DNA of 64,000 nt from Vicinamibacterales bacterium (GTDB taxonomy: Bacteria > Acidobacteriota > Vicinamibacteria > Vicinamibacterales > UBA823). The notes beneath the pieces were generated by a model, which did no database searches, was not told where the DNA came from, and saw only the letters and a list, made by a program, of their open reading frames with translations. The stretch lies in the NCBI GenBank assembly GCA_036012125.1, contig DASCOS010000013.1:1-64000 (forward strand). Reading direction: 5' to 3'. The position numbers were made by a program, and so were the translations under genes. Below, piece by piece: positions 24,130 through 33,488 of the stretch (within the stretch, counting starts at the first letter, position 1; each line of letters begins with the position of its first letter).

Positions 24130-24762
24130 ATGTCCAAAGAAGTTCTCGTTTGTCAAAACGAATTCGCCTCAGGCATTATTGACCGAGTTGCCAATGCAGT
24201 GTTGGAAGGTCAAATCATCGTTTGTCCTACAGATACTTTCTATGCACTTGTTGCAGATGCGAAGAACTTAACTGCGATGGAGCAGATTTATACAATTAAG
24301 AATAGATCGACCAACCAGCCGTTACCGCTTATTGCGGTGGACGTGCAACAGGTGAACGAACAGGTTGGAGCTCTTTCCCAGCTCGGAGAACGCCTGGCTT
24401 CAACTTTCTGGCCTGGTCCTCTAACTTTGGTTGTACCAGCGCACGCTGCCCTTGGGGATCAATGTAAGGCCGCTGACGGGTCTGTCGCTGTTCGAGTGCC
24501 CGATCAGTGCTTCGCTAGGGAAGTTATAAGTGAAGTAGGCCATCCAGTTACGGCAACGAGCGCCAATGTTTCTGGCGATACTGCGATCAGTCGAATAGAA
24601 GATTTAACTCAAGAGATTCGAGATGGTGTTGACTTGATTATTGACGCGGGAAACCTTGTGGGTGGTGTGCCTTCAACAATCGTTGATGTTCGTTATGCAA
24701 CGCCGATATTGATTCGAGATGGGGCAGTTCCCTGGAATCGCGTGTTAGAATCGCTTCAGTGA
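24130..24762 (+). CDS. tsaC: L-threonylcarbamoyladenylate synthase (Sua5/YrdC family)
   Basis: Makes threonylcarbamoyl-AMP from threonine, bicarbonate and ATP, the first step of t6A37 tRNA modification. Family marks: VCPTDTFYAL (31-40), KNRSTNQPLPLIAVD, FWPGPLTLVV and VAVRVPDQ, then TSANVSG. The ATG at 24130 gives 210 residues, a single YrdC domain. The frame is open further upstream to 23980, but that stretch shows no YrdC-like sequence. The stop overlaps the hflX start (TGATG). Confidence 0.92.
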   Translation: MSKEVLVCQNEFASGIIDRVANAVLEGQIIVCPTDTFYALVADAKNLTAMEQIYTIKNRSTNQPLPLIAVDVQQVNEQVGALSQLGERLASTFWPGPLTLVVPAHAALGDQCKAADGSVAVRVPDQCFAREVISEVGHPVTATSANVSGDTAISRIEDLTQEIRDGVDLIIDAGNLVGGVPSTIVDVRYATPILIRDGAVPWNRVLESLQ

Positions 24763-25922
24763 TGCGGCGAGAGTCTGAGCGCGCCTTCCAATCATCAGTG
24801 ACACCTTCAAGATTTCAGCGAGCGGCCCTGATTGGAATAACTGCGGGCGATCGCGATTCAACCGAGTCGTCACTTGAGGAGTTGGCTCGACTTGCCCAAA
24901 CAGCAGGCGCTATTCCGGTGTTTCGAATTCTGCAGGAACGTCGTCGGCCACACCCAGGGACATTCCTTGGACTAGGAAAGGTTAAGGAATTAGGAAGGGC
25001 TTGTGAGGAGCATGAAATCAACGTTGTGATTGCAGATAGTGAGCTTTCGCCGATCCAGCGAGGAAATCTTGAAGAGATTGTCCAATGTGGTGTTATCGAT
25101 CGGACCCAATTAATCCTAGACATTTTCGCTCGTCGCGCTCGCAGCAGTGAAGGTAAGCTTCAGGTTGAACTGGCGCAACTACGATATTTACTACCCAGAC
25201 TTGTTGGATTCGGGCGGGCGCTGTCACGTCTCGGAGGGGGGATTGGAACCCGAGGTCCTGGTGAGACGAAACTCGAAACGGACCGTCGGCGTATTCACCG
25301 TCGTTTGTCAGCAGTCAAACGTCAGATCGAACGTGTGAGAAAGCATCGAGCCCAACTTCGCGCAAGACGTACTAAGCGGCAATTACCTACCGTAGCACTT
25401 GTTGGTTATACCAATGCTGGTAAGACTACGCTGTTTAATCGGCTGACGGGAGATGACGCTGTGGCTTCAGATGCGTTATTTGTAACGTTGGATCCGTTAG
25501 TTCGACGGCTTCGCCTTTCTGATAATAGAACGGTTCTGTGCTCTGATACCGTAGGATTTCTTGATCGTCTTCCGCATACCTTAGTGGCGGCCTTTCGGGC
25601 TACATTGGAGGAAGTGGCAGAGGCTGATCTTGTTGTACAGGTGTGTGACTCGTCAAGTCCAGTGAGAGATGAGCATGTTAGAGCGGTCCAACGTGTACTT
25701 GCTGAGATTAGAGCTGATACGGTGCCTTGCGTAGTCGTCTGGAATAAGAGCGATTTAATCACTAGGGAGGAGCGGCGCCGAATCCGTTTACGTGAACCTG
25801 GGTCCGTGTGCCTGTCGGCAATTGACCCCGCAAGTCGGTCAATTGCATTGGAGCTGATCGAGAAGGGGCTTAGGCGGACAACTACTGGGGCTCAATATTG
25901 TGAAACGGGACGGACAGCCTAA
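24762..25922 (+). CDS. hflX: GTPase HflX
   Basis: A ribosome-binding GTPase that splits stalled or hibernating 70S ribosomes. The N-terminal HflX domain (AGAIPVFRILQERRRPHPGT, the LGLGKV segment, SPIQRGNLE, RTQLILDIFARRA) precedes the glycine-rich GGGIGTRGPGETKLETDRR linker, then the G domain with G1 GYTNAGKT, G3 DTVGF and G4 NKSD. The ATG overlaps the tsaC stop by one base (GTG at 24759 is an alternative). Pairing with a tRNA-modification gene fits a translation-quality operon. Confidence 0.95.
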   Translation: MRRESERAFQSSVTPSRFQRAALIGITAGDRDSTESSLEELARLAQTAGAIPVFRILQERRRPHPGTFLGLGKVKELGRACEEHEINVVIADSELSPIQRGNLEEIVQCGVIDRTQLILDIFARRARSSEGKLQVELAQLRYLLPRLVGFGRALSRLGGGIGTRGPGETKLETDRRRIHRRLSAVKRQIERVRKHRAQLRARRTKRQLPTVALVGYTNAGKTTLFNRLTGDDAVASDALFVTLDPLVRRLRLSDNRTVLCSDTVGFLDRLPHTLVAAFRATLEEVAEADLVVQVCDSSSPVRDEHVRAVQRVLAEIRADTVPCVVVWNKSDLITREERRRIRLREPGSVCLSAIDPASRSIALELIEKGLRRTTTGAQYCETGRTA

Positions 25923-25952
25923 ATCAACCAAGGGTTGCTTAATTAGACCGTT

Positions 25953-27326
25953 ATGAGAGGGAACTTTTTAAGACGCGATCGACTCTTTGTCCTACTGTTT
26001 GTAGGCATAATATGGACAGTTGGGTGTGCTCCAACCCCGACCCCGATAGCGCCTGGAGTATCCCAATTTCCCAACTTCATATTTCCGACGGTCCCTGACT
26101 CGATGGTTAATTCTCCTGTTGTAAGCGAGCACATCGAGGCTTGGCGGAGACTGCAGGCTGGTGACTTATTTTCGGCTACTGCTGGGTTTTCGGAGGTGCT
26201 TTCGGCGAACGAAATATTCTATCCGGCTGAGGCGGGCCTCGGCTATGTAGACATCGCTGCCAGACGATTGGATGATGCGTTAGAGCGATTCGGTTCTGTA
26301 TTGGAGGACGTACCAGGATATGCCCCTGCTTGGGTTGGGCGAGGAGAGGCGCTATTAGCTTCGGGGCGAGAGGCAGAGGCGATGTTGGCTTATGAATCGG
26401 CACTAGTCGCGGATTCTAATCTTTCTGACGTTCGCCGAAGGATTCAGGTGCTCCGCTTTCGTAGCGTTCGTGTTGCTATCGAGATAGCTCGGGCCGCGGA
26501 ACAGGCCGAGCGGTATGGGGAAGCACGACAGGCATACGAGGAGGCCCTGACTATTGCTCCTAACAGTGGAGTGATTTACCGAGGGTTAGCGTTTATCGAA
26601 CACCGGCTTGGTGATCTTGGGCGGGCACTTGAGCATGTTATGAGAGCGAATGACCTTGAGCCGGGCGATCCGGGAGGCTTAACGCTTCAGGGAGAGATTC
26701 TCGAATCTCTCGGCGATCTTGAGGGCGCAGAGACCGTGTTTTCGCAGGCGGTACGTATCGATCCAACGCCGGACAGGCGTGAGAATCTTGATCGCGTCTT
26801 GGGACGACTAACCGCTTTACGTTTACCTCCAGAATATCGCGCCATTCCGACTAAAGACCGGATAACTCGTGCAGAGTTGGCTTCAATAATCGGTGTAAAT
26901 CTTGGCCAACTCCTGTCAAGTTCTGAACAAAACGTAACAGTGCTTACTACCGACACACGAACTCACTGGGCTTATCAATGGATTCTTCTCGTAGTTGAGG
27001 CAGGAGTCATGGAGGTGTTTTCAAACCACACTTTTCAACCAGAAAGTCTCGTGGATCGTGGCGGGCTTGCTCAGGTTGTAAGTCGCGTGTTGACACTGAT
27101 TGTTAGACGAGATCCAAGCAGTGGTGCAAGCTGGCAAACAGTTCGGCGACAATTTACCGATGTCGACCAGCAGCATTTACTGCACGAGGCTGCATCGGTG
27201 GCAGTAGCCGCCGAGATTTTACCTATTCTCGAGGGTAATCGCTTTGGCTTATCCGATTCTGTTAGCGGTCGCGAAGCTTTAGCAGCGGTGGACCAACTTG
27301 AAGGATTGCTAGTCCCTGAGAAGTAA
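25953..27326 (+). CDS. TPR lipoprotein with C-terminal SLH-like region
   Basis: A 457-residue protein. The N-terminus is a lipoprotein signal: hydrophobic core and WTVGC lipobox (Cys25). Residues ~60-295 contain about six tetratricopeptide repeats (AEAGLGYVDIAARRLDDALE, YAPAWVGRGEALLASGREAE, GVIYRGLAFIEHRLGDLGRA, GGLTLQGEILESLGDLEGAE). Residues ~305-450 hold two S-layer-homology-like units: ITRAELASIIG...THWAYQWI..VVEAGVMEVFSNHTFQP, then VDRGGLAQVVSRVL...FTDVD. The pair suggests a scaffold between the outer membrane and peptidoglycan or wall polymers (inference). Between hflX and pgsA on one transcript. Confidence 0.8.
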   Translation: MRGNFLRRDRLFVLLFVGIIWTVGCAPTPTPIAPGVSQFPNFIFPTVPDSMVNSPVVSEHIEAWRRLQAGDLFSATAGFSEVLSANEIFYPAEAGLGYVDIAARRLDDALERFGSVLEDVPGYAPAWVGRGEALLASGREAEAMLAYESALVADSNLSDVRRRIQVLRFRSVRVAIEIARAAEQAERYGEARQAYEEALTIAPNSGVIYRGLAFIEHRLGDLGRALEHVMRANDLEPGDPGGLTLQGEILESLGDLEGAETVFSQAVRIDPTPDRRENLDRVLGRLTALRLPPEYRAIPTKDRITRAELASIIGVNLGQLLSSSEQNVTVLTTDTRTHWAYQWILLVVEAGVMEVFSNHTFQPESLVDRGGLAQVVSRVLTLIVRRDPSSGASWQTVRRQFTDVDQQHLLHEAASVAVAAEILPILEGNRFGLSDSVSGREALAAVDQLEGLLVPEK

Positions 27327-27331
27327 ACGTT

Positions 27332-27886
27332 ATGGCCGTAATAACATTAGCAAACCAACTTACGCTATTACGGATGCTACTAATCCCAGCATTTGTGATT
27401 TTAACGGCCTATCACTTCTTGGGATGGGCGCTCGTCACATTTGTCGTCGCTGGTGTGACGGATATGCTGGATGGTGTTATTGCTCGGTGGTCGAATGAAC
27501 GGACAAAGATTGGCGCATGGTTAGATCCAGCTGCAGACAAGCTTCTGTTATTAACCGCTTTCGTTGTTCTAACGCTTCCAGAGCTTAACCTAACGAATAA
27601 ATTACCAATTTGGTTAACGGTGGTGGTTATTAGCCGTGATGTGATCATTGTGCTTACAGTCGCGATCGTTAATTTGGCCGTTGGACCTCGGACATTTCCC
27701 CCTTCAGTATTCGGCAAGCTGGCCACTGGAACCTACGTCGTGACAACAGTTATCGTCATGACTTTTAATTACCTTGAACAAGAGTCAGTAGCTGTTGATG
27801 TGTGTATTTACGCGTCGCTCGTGATTGCTCTTGTTTCCGGTTTGCACTACATTGCACACGCTGCAAGAGTCGTCAATCGTCACTGA
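27332..27886 (+). CDS. pgsA: CDP-alcohol phosphatidyltransferase (phosphatidylglycerophosphate synthase type), copy 1
   Basis: A membrane enzyme of phospholipid synthesis, joining CDP-diacylglycerol to glycerol-3-phosphate. The catalytic CDP-OH-P motif is intact: DMLDGVIAR, eight residues, then GAWLDPAAD. About five membrane helices, 184 residues. Five bases after the TPR lipoprotein stop. A paralogue is at 63199. Confidence 0.88.
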   Translation: MAVITLANQLTLLRMLLIPAFVILTAYHFLGWALVTFVVAGVTDMLDGVIARWSNERTKIGAWLDPAADKLLLLTAFVVLTLPELNLTNKLPIWLTVVVISRDVIIVLTVAIVNLAVGPRTFPPSVFGKLATGTYVVTTVIVMTFNYLEQESVAVDVCIYASLVIALVSGLHYIAHAARVVNRH

Positions 27887-27919
27887 TCGCAATAATTCAA
27901 GATCGGTTTAGTGTGAAGA

Positions 27920-28855
27920 TTAGGCGATTCTCTGTTTTACATACTCAATCGTCCGACTAAGGCCTTCGTGAAGGTTAACGTGAGGAGTCCATCCTAAAAT
28001 CTCTCTAGCTTTTGTGATGTCAGGTTGGCGCACCTTGGGATCGTCAATGGGGAGACGTTGATGGATGATCTGGCTACGCGAACCGGTCATCGTAATGATC
28101 TCTTGGGCGATCTCGTTGATTGTCATCTCTTTTGGATTACCCAAATTGACCGGGTCGTTGGTGTTCGACTCCATCAGACGCAGGATTCCGTCCACGAGGT
28201 CACTTATGAAGCAGAAACTTCTAGTCTGATTACCGTTACCGAAGACGGTTAAGTCCCTTCCGGCGAGCGCCTGTGCAATAAAGGTGGGAATGGCCCGACC
28301 ATCGTTAACGCGCATTCGTGGACCATAGGTATTGAATATTCTGGCGATTTTCGTGTTCACCCCATGATACCGATGGTAGGCAACTGTGATTGCCTCCGCA
28401 AAGCGTTTCGCCTCGTCATAGACGCCTCGAGGACCGATCGGATTCACGTTGCCCCAGTACGACTCAGGCTGTGGATGTTCAAGCGGGTCGCCGTAGACTT
28501 CTGAAGTAGAGGCAAGTAAGAATGTTGCTCCCTTTGCTTTCGCAAGTCCCAAGGCCTTGTGGGTACCGAGTGCGCCGACCTTCAGTGTTGGAATCGGCCA
28601 TTCAAGATAGTCAGTTGGGCTAGCTGGGCTAGCCCAGTGCAACACAAAGTCTACTTGGCCATCAATTGAAATATGCTCTGTCACATCGTGGTTGATAAAT
28701 TTGAATCTTTGATTGTCCAGATGCTTAATGTTGTCTGCACTTCCAGTTAATAGATTATCTAGGCCAACTACGTTATGCCCTTGGCCTAAGAGACGATCTG
28801 CTAAATGGGATCCAATGAATCCAGCGATTCCAGTAACGATAATACGTGCAGACAT
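27920..28855 (-). CDS. NAD-dependent sugar epimerase/dehydratase, UDP-xylose synthase type
   Basis: An extended short-chain dehydrogenase close to UDP-glucuronate decarboxylase (UXS), which makes UDP-xylose. NAD motif GIAGFIGSH (8-16), [11 protein letters not shown], the STSEVYGDP loop with the catalytic Ser/Thr, the Y-x3-K pair in YDEAKR, and [19 protein letters not shown] with the arginine/asparagine pattern typical of UXS are all present. With ugd at 35941 it completes UDP-glucose to UDP-glucuronate to UDP-xylose. The last gene of the minus-strand glycan operon. Confidence 0.88.
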   Translation of the reverse strand: MSARIIVTGIAGFIGSHLADRLLGQGHNVVGLDNLLTGSADNIKHLDNQRFKFINHDVTEHISIDGQVDFVLHWASPASPTDYLEWPIPTLKVGALGTHKALGLAKAKGATFLLASTSEVYGDPLEHPQPESYWGNVNPIGPRGVYDEAKRFAEAITVAYHRYHGVNTKIARIFNTYGPRMRVNDGRAIPTFIAQALAGRDLTVFGNGNQTRSFCFISDLVDGILRLMESNTNDPVNLGNPKEMTINEIAQEIITMTGSRSQIIHQRLPIDDPKVRQPDITKAREILGWTPHVNLHEGLSRTIEYVKQRIA

Positions 28856-28874
28856 GGGAGAGAGTACGGAGTAA

Positions 28875-30314
28875 TCAATATGCGCGTAAATGAAAGAGGC
28901 CTCTCACAATGGTTAGCCATAGGATCTTAAAGTCTAGACTTACGGACCAGTTCTCTATGTAGTGCAGGTCAAACTCAATGCGTTTCTCAATTGAGGTGTC
29001 GCCACGCCACCCGTTCACTTGGGCCCACCCAGTAATGCCAGCCTTAACTTTATGACGAAGCATATACTGTGGATATCGATGTTTAAACTGTCTCACAAAG
29101 TACGGCCGCTCAGGTCGTGGGCCGACTAAAGACATATCGCCACGAAGTACATTCCAAAGCTGTGGGAGCTCATCGAGATAGAAGCGACGAAGCCAAGCGC
29201 CTATAGGTGTGCGGCGCGGATCATTGTCCCGCGACCAGACCGGCCCGGTTTCTCCTTCAGCCTCGTATTGCATGGAGCGAAACTTGTACACTGTGAACGA
29301 ACGACCATCTAACCCCATTCGTTCCTGTCGATAGATAACTGGTCCTGGGGATGCGTAGCGGACAAGCAGTGCGATCACAGTCATGGGAACTGAGAAGGTC
29401 AAAAGGGCCGTCACCGACAGGCACACATCGATTATTCGCTTGAAAGCCGTGTTAATGCCGTGCAGGGGCACGTCGTTTACGCTGATGATTGGAATCCCAT
29501 CGAAATCTTCTAGACCAGCACGAAGTGCGATAAATTGAAATAGGTCTGGAACAACCTTTATCTCCACACATTCCCGGGTGGCGTCCTCAATGAGCGACAG
29601 CATCTTAACGTGTTTCTCAAGAGGGAGAGTGATGTAAAGTAAGTCTACTTGCTCGCTGATGAGGAAGTTACCGGTTTCATCGAGAGTTCCAAGGAGCGGA
29701 AGTCCTCGGTATCCAAGACGATCCTCGGTAGCGCGATCGTCAACGAAACCGATCACCTGATAGCCGAGTTCACGGTGTTGCAGACACTTATCGGTTACGA
29801 GACGACCTAGGTCACCGCTGCCTGCGATCAGAACACGCTTGAGCCCGATACCGGCTCGCCAGCGGCGCTCAAAGACGGTCCGAACGAATTCCCGAAGATT
29901 ATACGAGGCAACGGTGTTTACTAAAAGAAACAACACCCAGACCAGTTGGGAAACCTCGTATGCTCCACGCTCCTTGAGTGCAGGTGGTAGGAGGTAAGTC
30001 TGAATATACAAGGTCGTTACGATACCCAAGACGACGGCGATCACATTACCAACTAAGACACCGAAAAAGTCATCGAGGCGGGTTCGGTGACGTCGGAGTC
30101 TGTACATTCCGTGAACTTGGAACGCGACAGGGACAATTAAAGCAACTAACGGAAGGACACTAAGATATTGCGCAAAGGGTGGATAACCGCGAGTTACAGG
30201 TATTAAATCGGTTTCGAAACGGATAGCGTAGGCCAACATGAAGGCCGCCATCCCCAATATTGCGTCAGATACAACGTGCAGAGTGACAAGAAGCTTAGCC
30301 CGGTTCGTTACCAT
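28875..30314 (-). CDS. Undecaprenyl-phosphate sugar phosphotransferase (WcaJ/WbaP family)
   Basis: The initiating enzyme of a surface polysaccharide: it moves a sugar-1-phosphate from UDP-sugar to undecaprenyl phosphate at the inner membrane. Four N-terminal membrane helices (residues ~8-125) and a Rossmann-like CoA-binding-type middle domain ([19 protein letters not shown]) precede the catalytic domain starting [10 protein letters not shown], with [31 protein letters not shown], the [12 protein letters not shown] signature and [15 protein letters not shown]. 479 residues, complete. Overlaps the upstream GT4 stop by seven bases. Confidence 0.94.
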   Translation of the reverse strand: MVTNRAKLLVTLHVVSDAILGMAAFMLAYAIRFETDLIPVTRGYPPFAQYLSVLPLVALIVPVAFQVHGMYRLRRHRTRLDDFFGVLVGNVIAVVLGIVTTLYIQTYLLPPALKERGAYEVSQLVWVLFLLVNTVASYNLREFVRTVFERRWRAGIGLKRVLIAGSGDLGRLVTDKCLQHRELGYQVIGFVDDRATEDRLGYRGLPLLGTLDETGNFLISEQVDLLYITLPLEKHVKMLSLIEDATRECVEIKVVPDLFQFIALRAGLEDFDGIPIISVNDVPLHGINTAFKRIIDVCLSVTALLTFSVPMTVIALLVRYASPGPVIYRQERMGLDGRSFTVYKFRSMQYEAEGETGPVWSRDNDPRRTPIGAWLRRFYLDELPQLWNVLRGDMSLVGPRPERPYFVRQFKHRYPQYMLRHKVKAGITGWAQVNGWRGDTSIEKRIEFDLHYIENWSVSLDFKILWLTIVRGLFHLRAY

Positions 30315-31456
30315 CGCGCCCCGTCTTCGAGAGGTGCGATCATGCCTGATACAGCCTCGCTGATATTTGAGAGGAAATGTCCCTCCGAAAATCTCAAGGC
30401 ATGCGTCCTGATCGCTGATTTATCAAACTTTGATATCCGATTGCTGCAAAGCACGCTTGCGAAAGCTGCTGGCGCGCACTCGTCAACAAGAACACCAGTT
30501 ACTTCGTTGATAACGGTCTCTTGGGCACCTCCACGATTCAGTGCTATAACAGGGCATCCGCACGCTTGAGCTTCCAAGGGTGCGATGCCAAACTCCTCTT
30601 CACCTGGAAGGAGAAATACCTTGGCTTGGCGGTACTGCTCACGCACCGCTTCATCGTTCAGGTTCCCAAAGAACTTAACCTCGGGACCGGCGAGTTTACG
30701 AAGTCGTTCCATTTCAGGTCCAACGCCAATAATGCGAAGCGGAATGCCGGCAAGGCGACACGCTTCGATGGCAAGGTCTATTCGCTTATACGGTACAAGC
30801 GCCGACACAATTAGGGCTGCTGGGCTCGCTTCCGTGGGAGCCGGATGAAAGAATACTGTGTCGACTGGTGGATACACCACTGCCGCGGGCCGATTATAGT
30901 AGCGCTGGATCCGACCTGCAACATGGTTGGAGATTGCTACGTAGCGGTCAACTCGACCAGCGGTGCCTGCATCCCATCGAGCTAGTTGACGAAATACTGG
31001 CCGCGCGAGAGCATTCGCGACTGGTCCGATTCGTTCAACACCGAAATAGACTTCGAATTGATCCCAAGCGTAGCGCATTGGTGTAAAGCAGTAGCAAAGA
31101 TGGCGAGCCCGGCCAGGTTTTACGATTGACTTGGCCACGCAATGGCTAGTGCTGATTATGAGGTCGAAGCGATCGAAGTCGAACTGTTCGATGGCAATTG
31201 GGAAAATTGGCAGGTAATGGCGATAAAGTCGTCTACTGAATGGCATTTGTTGGACAAATGACACGTGAGGTTGTCGTTCTTCGAGCAATGATGAGACTGT
31301 TCCAGGATGATGAAGCAAGGTAAAGAGTTCAGCATTAGGATACAGTCGACAAAGCCCTTCAAGAGCGCGCTCCCCACCGCGCATGCCGGTTAACCAGTCG
31401 TGAACAAGAGCGACTCGGCTCTCATGGTTTAGTGGCGCCCGATTAAACTCAGGCAT
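30308..31456 (-). CDS. Glycosyltransferase family 4 (mannosyltransferase-like, WbaZ type)
   Basis: A 382-residue retaining GT-B enzyme of the cytoplasmic face of the membrane. N-terminal VALVHDWLTGMRGGERALE is the WbaZ-like opening; SALVPYKRIDLAIEA and the nucleotide-sugar EX7E motif EEEFGIAPLE lie in the C-terminal domain. The start at 31456 overlaps the previous gene by eight bases; 31507 is an alternative. The donor may be GDP-mannose, whose pathway genes are at 60666-63090 (inference). Confidence 0.88.
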   Translation of the reverse strand: MPEFNRAPLNHESRVALVHDWLTGMRGGERALEGLCRLYPNAELFTLLHHPGTVSSLLEERQPHVSFVQQMPFSRRLYRHYLPIFPIAIEQFDFDRFDLIISTSHCVAKSIVKPGRARHLCYCFTPMRYAWDQFEVYFGVERIGPVANALARPVFRQLARWDAGTAGRVDRYVAISNHVAGRIQRYYNRPAAVVYPPVDTVFFHPAPTEASPAALIVSALVPYKRIDLAIEACRLAGIPLRIIGVGPEMERLRKLAGPEVKFFGNLNDEAVREQYRQAKVFLLPGEEEFGIAPLEAQACGCPVIALNRGGAQETVINEVTGVLVDECAPAAFASVLCSNRISKFDKSAIRTHALRFSEGHFLSNISEAVSGMIAPLEDGARW

Positions 31457-32600
31457 TGCCCATACCTGGTTTACCGGATGGGCGATTGTCGGAATGTGAT
31501 GTTTCACGATAAATTTCTAGAATACGTTTAATAGATCGGTCCCAAGAAAACTGCCTGGCGCGTGTCCGGCCTTTGGTTACAAGCTGTTCCCTAAGAATAT
31601 CGTCTTCTAAGACACGGCAAATCCCGCTAGCGATTTCATCTTGACTTTGCGGATCAACTAGAACTGCGGCGTCTCCGGTCACTTCTGGGAGGGAAGAAAC
31701 GTTGGACGTAACAACTGCGGTCCCGCTGGCCATGGCTTCGAGGGGCGGTAATCCAAAACCTTCGTATAGTGAAGGAAAAACAAATGCTCGCGCGAGGTGA
31801 TATAGGACTCTAAGTGTTTCATTGGGCACGAAGCCGAGGAAGCGAACAGAACGATGTAGCTGATATCGATGCACGGCTCGTCGCAATTTTGCGTAGCGAG
31901 TAATGTCGTCTCCGATAATTAATAGGGTGAGGTCGTCATGTCCAAGAGAGCGAACCTTGTAGAATGCATCGAGTAGTCGTTCTAGATTCTTATGTGGATG
32001 TACATTGCCTACATACAGTAGAAATGGCGCTTGCAGCTGATAACGTTCTCTGATCCGTTCTACGTTTTGATCAGGGGGCGGAACAAAGAAACAGTCATCG
32101 ATCGCATTTGGTATTACAGTGATTTTATCGGCTGGGATGTCAAAAAAATTAAGGATGTCTAGTTTCGAGGCTTCTGAGACTGTAAGGACTCGATCTGATC
32201 GGTGGGTGGCCGTCCAAAGTGCGGCCCGGGCGTATCCATGGGCGAGTCGACTAGGTAGATACTGAGGGAATCTAAGGTGGATGCAATCATGAATTGTTAC
32301 GATGGACCGGCAAGGGGTCAGAGCAGGTAATGTGTAGTGCGGTGCGTGAAAAAGATTAACACCTTCCCTCTGAAGTTGGAATGGGATGCGTATCTGTTCG
32401 CTGATTGAGTATGGACCCGCGGGTTGTGAAACTAGTCGAAAATTTTCCCCGAGATTAGCTGCAAAAGTCTGATCGCCTGGTTTGCACAATAATATATATT
32501 CAGTCGTGGAATCGAGCCGATGCAGATGTGTTACCAGGTTCCTGACGTAGGTTCCTATTCCATAGTCGTGTAACTTTCTAACGTCAATAGCGATACGCAA
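31449..32600 (-). CDS. Glycosyltransferase family 4
   Basis: A GT-B glycosyltransferase beginning RIAIDVRKLHDYGIGTYV. Later marks are NVHPHKNLERLLDAF and the EX7E motif EGFGLPPLE. The TTG at 32600 is preferred as start: AAGGA lies eight bases before it and it puts the conserved RIAID strand at the N-terminus. The frame stays open to a TTG at 32654. Acceptor and donor sugars unknown. Confidence 0.86.
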   Translation of the reverse strand: MRIAIDVRKLHDYGIGTYVRNLVTHLHRLDSTTEYILLCKPGDQTFAANLGENFRLVSQPAGPYSISEQIRIPFQLQREGVNLFHAPHYTLPALTPCRSIVTIHDCIHLRFPQYLPSRLAHGYARAALWTATHRSDRVLTVSEASKLDILNFFDIPADKITVIPNAIDDCFFVPPPDQNVERIRERYQLQAPFLLYVGNVHPHKNLERLLDAFYKVRSLGHDDLTLLIIGDDITRYAKLRRAVHRYQLHRSVRFLGFVPNETLRVLYHLARAFVFPSLYEGFGLPPLEAMASGTAVVTSNVSSLPEVTGDAAVLVDPQSQDEIASGICRVLEDDILREQLVTKGRTRARQFSWDRSIKRILEIYRETSHSDNRPSGKPGMGNA

Positions 32601-32675
32601 GGGCTCATTCCTTATTCGGGATAAGTGTATCAAAGCACCTATAAGGTTCTCCAAGGGCAGGTTGTCTCGACGTCG

Positions 32676-33488
32676 TCAGATGCGCCGGCAAAATCGAAGA
32701 TAAGATCTCAAAATTGGCGCCCAAAACGGATGATGTTTGCCGTAAAAAGCTAACTGGCTCCGGCGGTAGGCTAAAGCGGTGGCTTTTGGCGCTGTCGCAG
32801 CCGACTGACCGCGTATGTGTTGAACTTCAGAAGCTGGGGTAAAGAGTATCCGGCGTTGCCGAGAACGGATTGCAGCACAAAAATCTACGTCTTCTATATA
32901 CATAAAAAAACGTTTATCAATAAAACCAACTGCTTCGGCATCGACTCTGCGTACGAGTAGGCAGGCTCCGCTAACCCAATCAGGAAAATGAACGCGGTTT
33001 GCCCGATTCCTAATGAGGGAGGTCACGGGCGGAAATCCGTGACCATATAACCAGGTGAATATTTTCTGTTGAATTTGGTTAAAAGGTCCGAGCATCGGGC
33101 CCCATGACAACTCGACGGAACCTGCGCCATCCACGAGACGAGGTCCAGCGACAGCGCACTCATCATCGCTCATAAGGGCATCCACTAGACGGTCAAGCGC
33201 ACCTTCAGGAACAACAGTATCGGGGTTCAGGAGTAATACCAGCGGTGCTTTGGTGTGAGCGAATCCAATGTTACAGCCTTCAGCAAAGCCAACATTCTCT
33301 AGTAATGGGAGGATTCGGACTTTTGGCCATTTTTCGTGCACAGAAACCACATTGTTATCATTTGAGGCGTTGTCCACGACAATAACCTCGTGTGGTCCTG
33401 ATGGTGGATGGGCGTGCAATGAGAGTAAGCAGCGGTCCAAGTGATTTGCAGCGTTAAAACTGACGATGATGATGTCAAGCGCAGTCAT
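32676..33488 (-). CDS. Glycosyltransferase family 2 (rhamnosyltransferase-like)
   Basis: A 270-residue inverting GT-A enzyme. ALDIIIVSFNAANHLDRCL opens the domain, VIVVDNASNDN is the nucleotide-binding DxD-type strand, NPDTVVPEGAL the metal-binding region and FMYIEDVDFC carries the catalytic-base ED. The closest general type is WbbL-like rhamnosyltransferase, but no dTDP-rhamnose genes are in the window. Its ATG overlaps the upstream GT4 stop (ATGA). Confidence 0.9.
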   Translation of the reverse strand: MTALDIIIVSFNAANHLDRCLLSLHAHPPSGPHEVIVVDNASNDNNVVSVHEKWPKVRILPLLENVGFAEGCNIGFAHTKAPLVLLLNPDTVVPEGALDRLVDALMSDDECAVAGPRLVDGAGSVELSWGPMLGPFNQIQQKIFTWLYGHGFPPVTSLIRNRANRVHFPDWVSGACLLVRRVDAEAVGFIDKRFFMYIEDVDFCAAIRSRQRRILFTPASEVQHIRGQSAATAPKATALAYRRSQLAFYGKHHPFWAPILRSYLRFCRRI

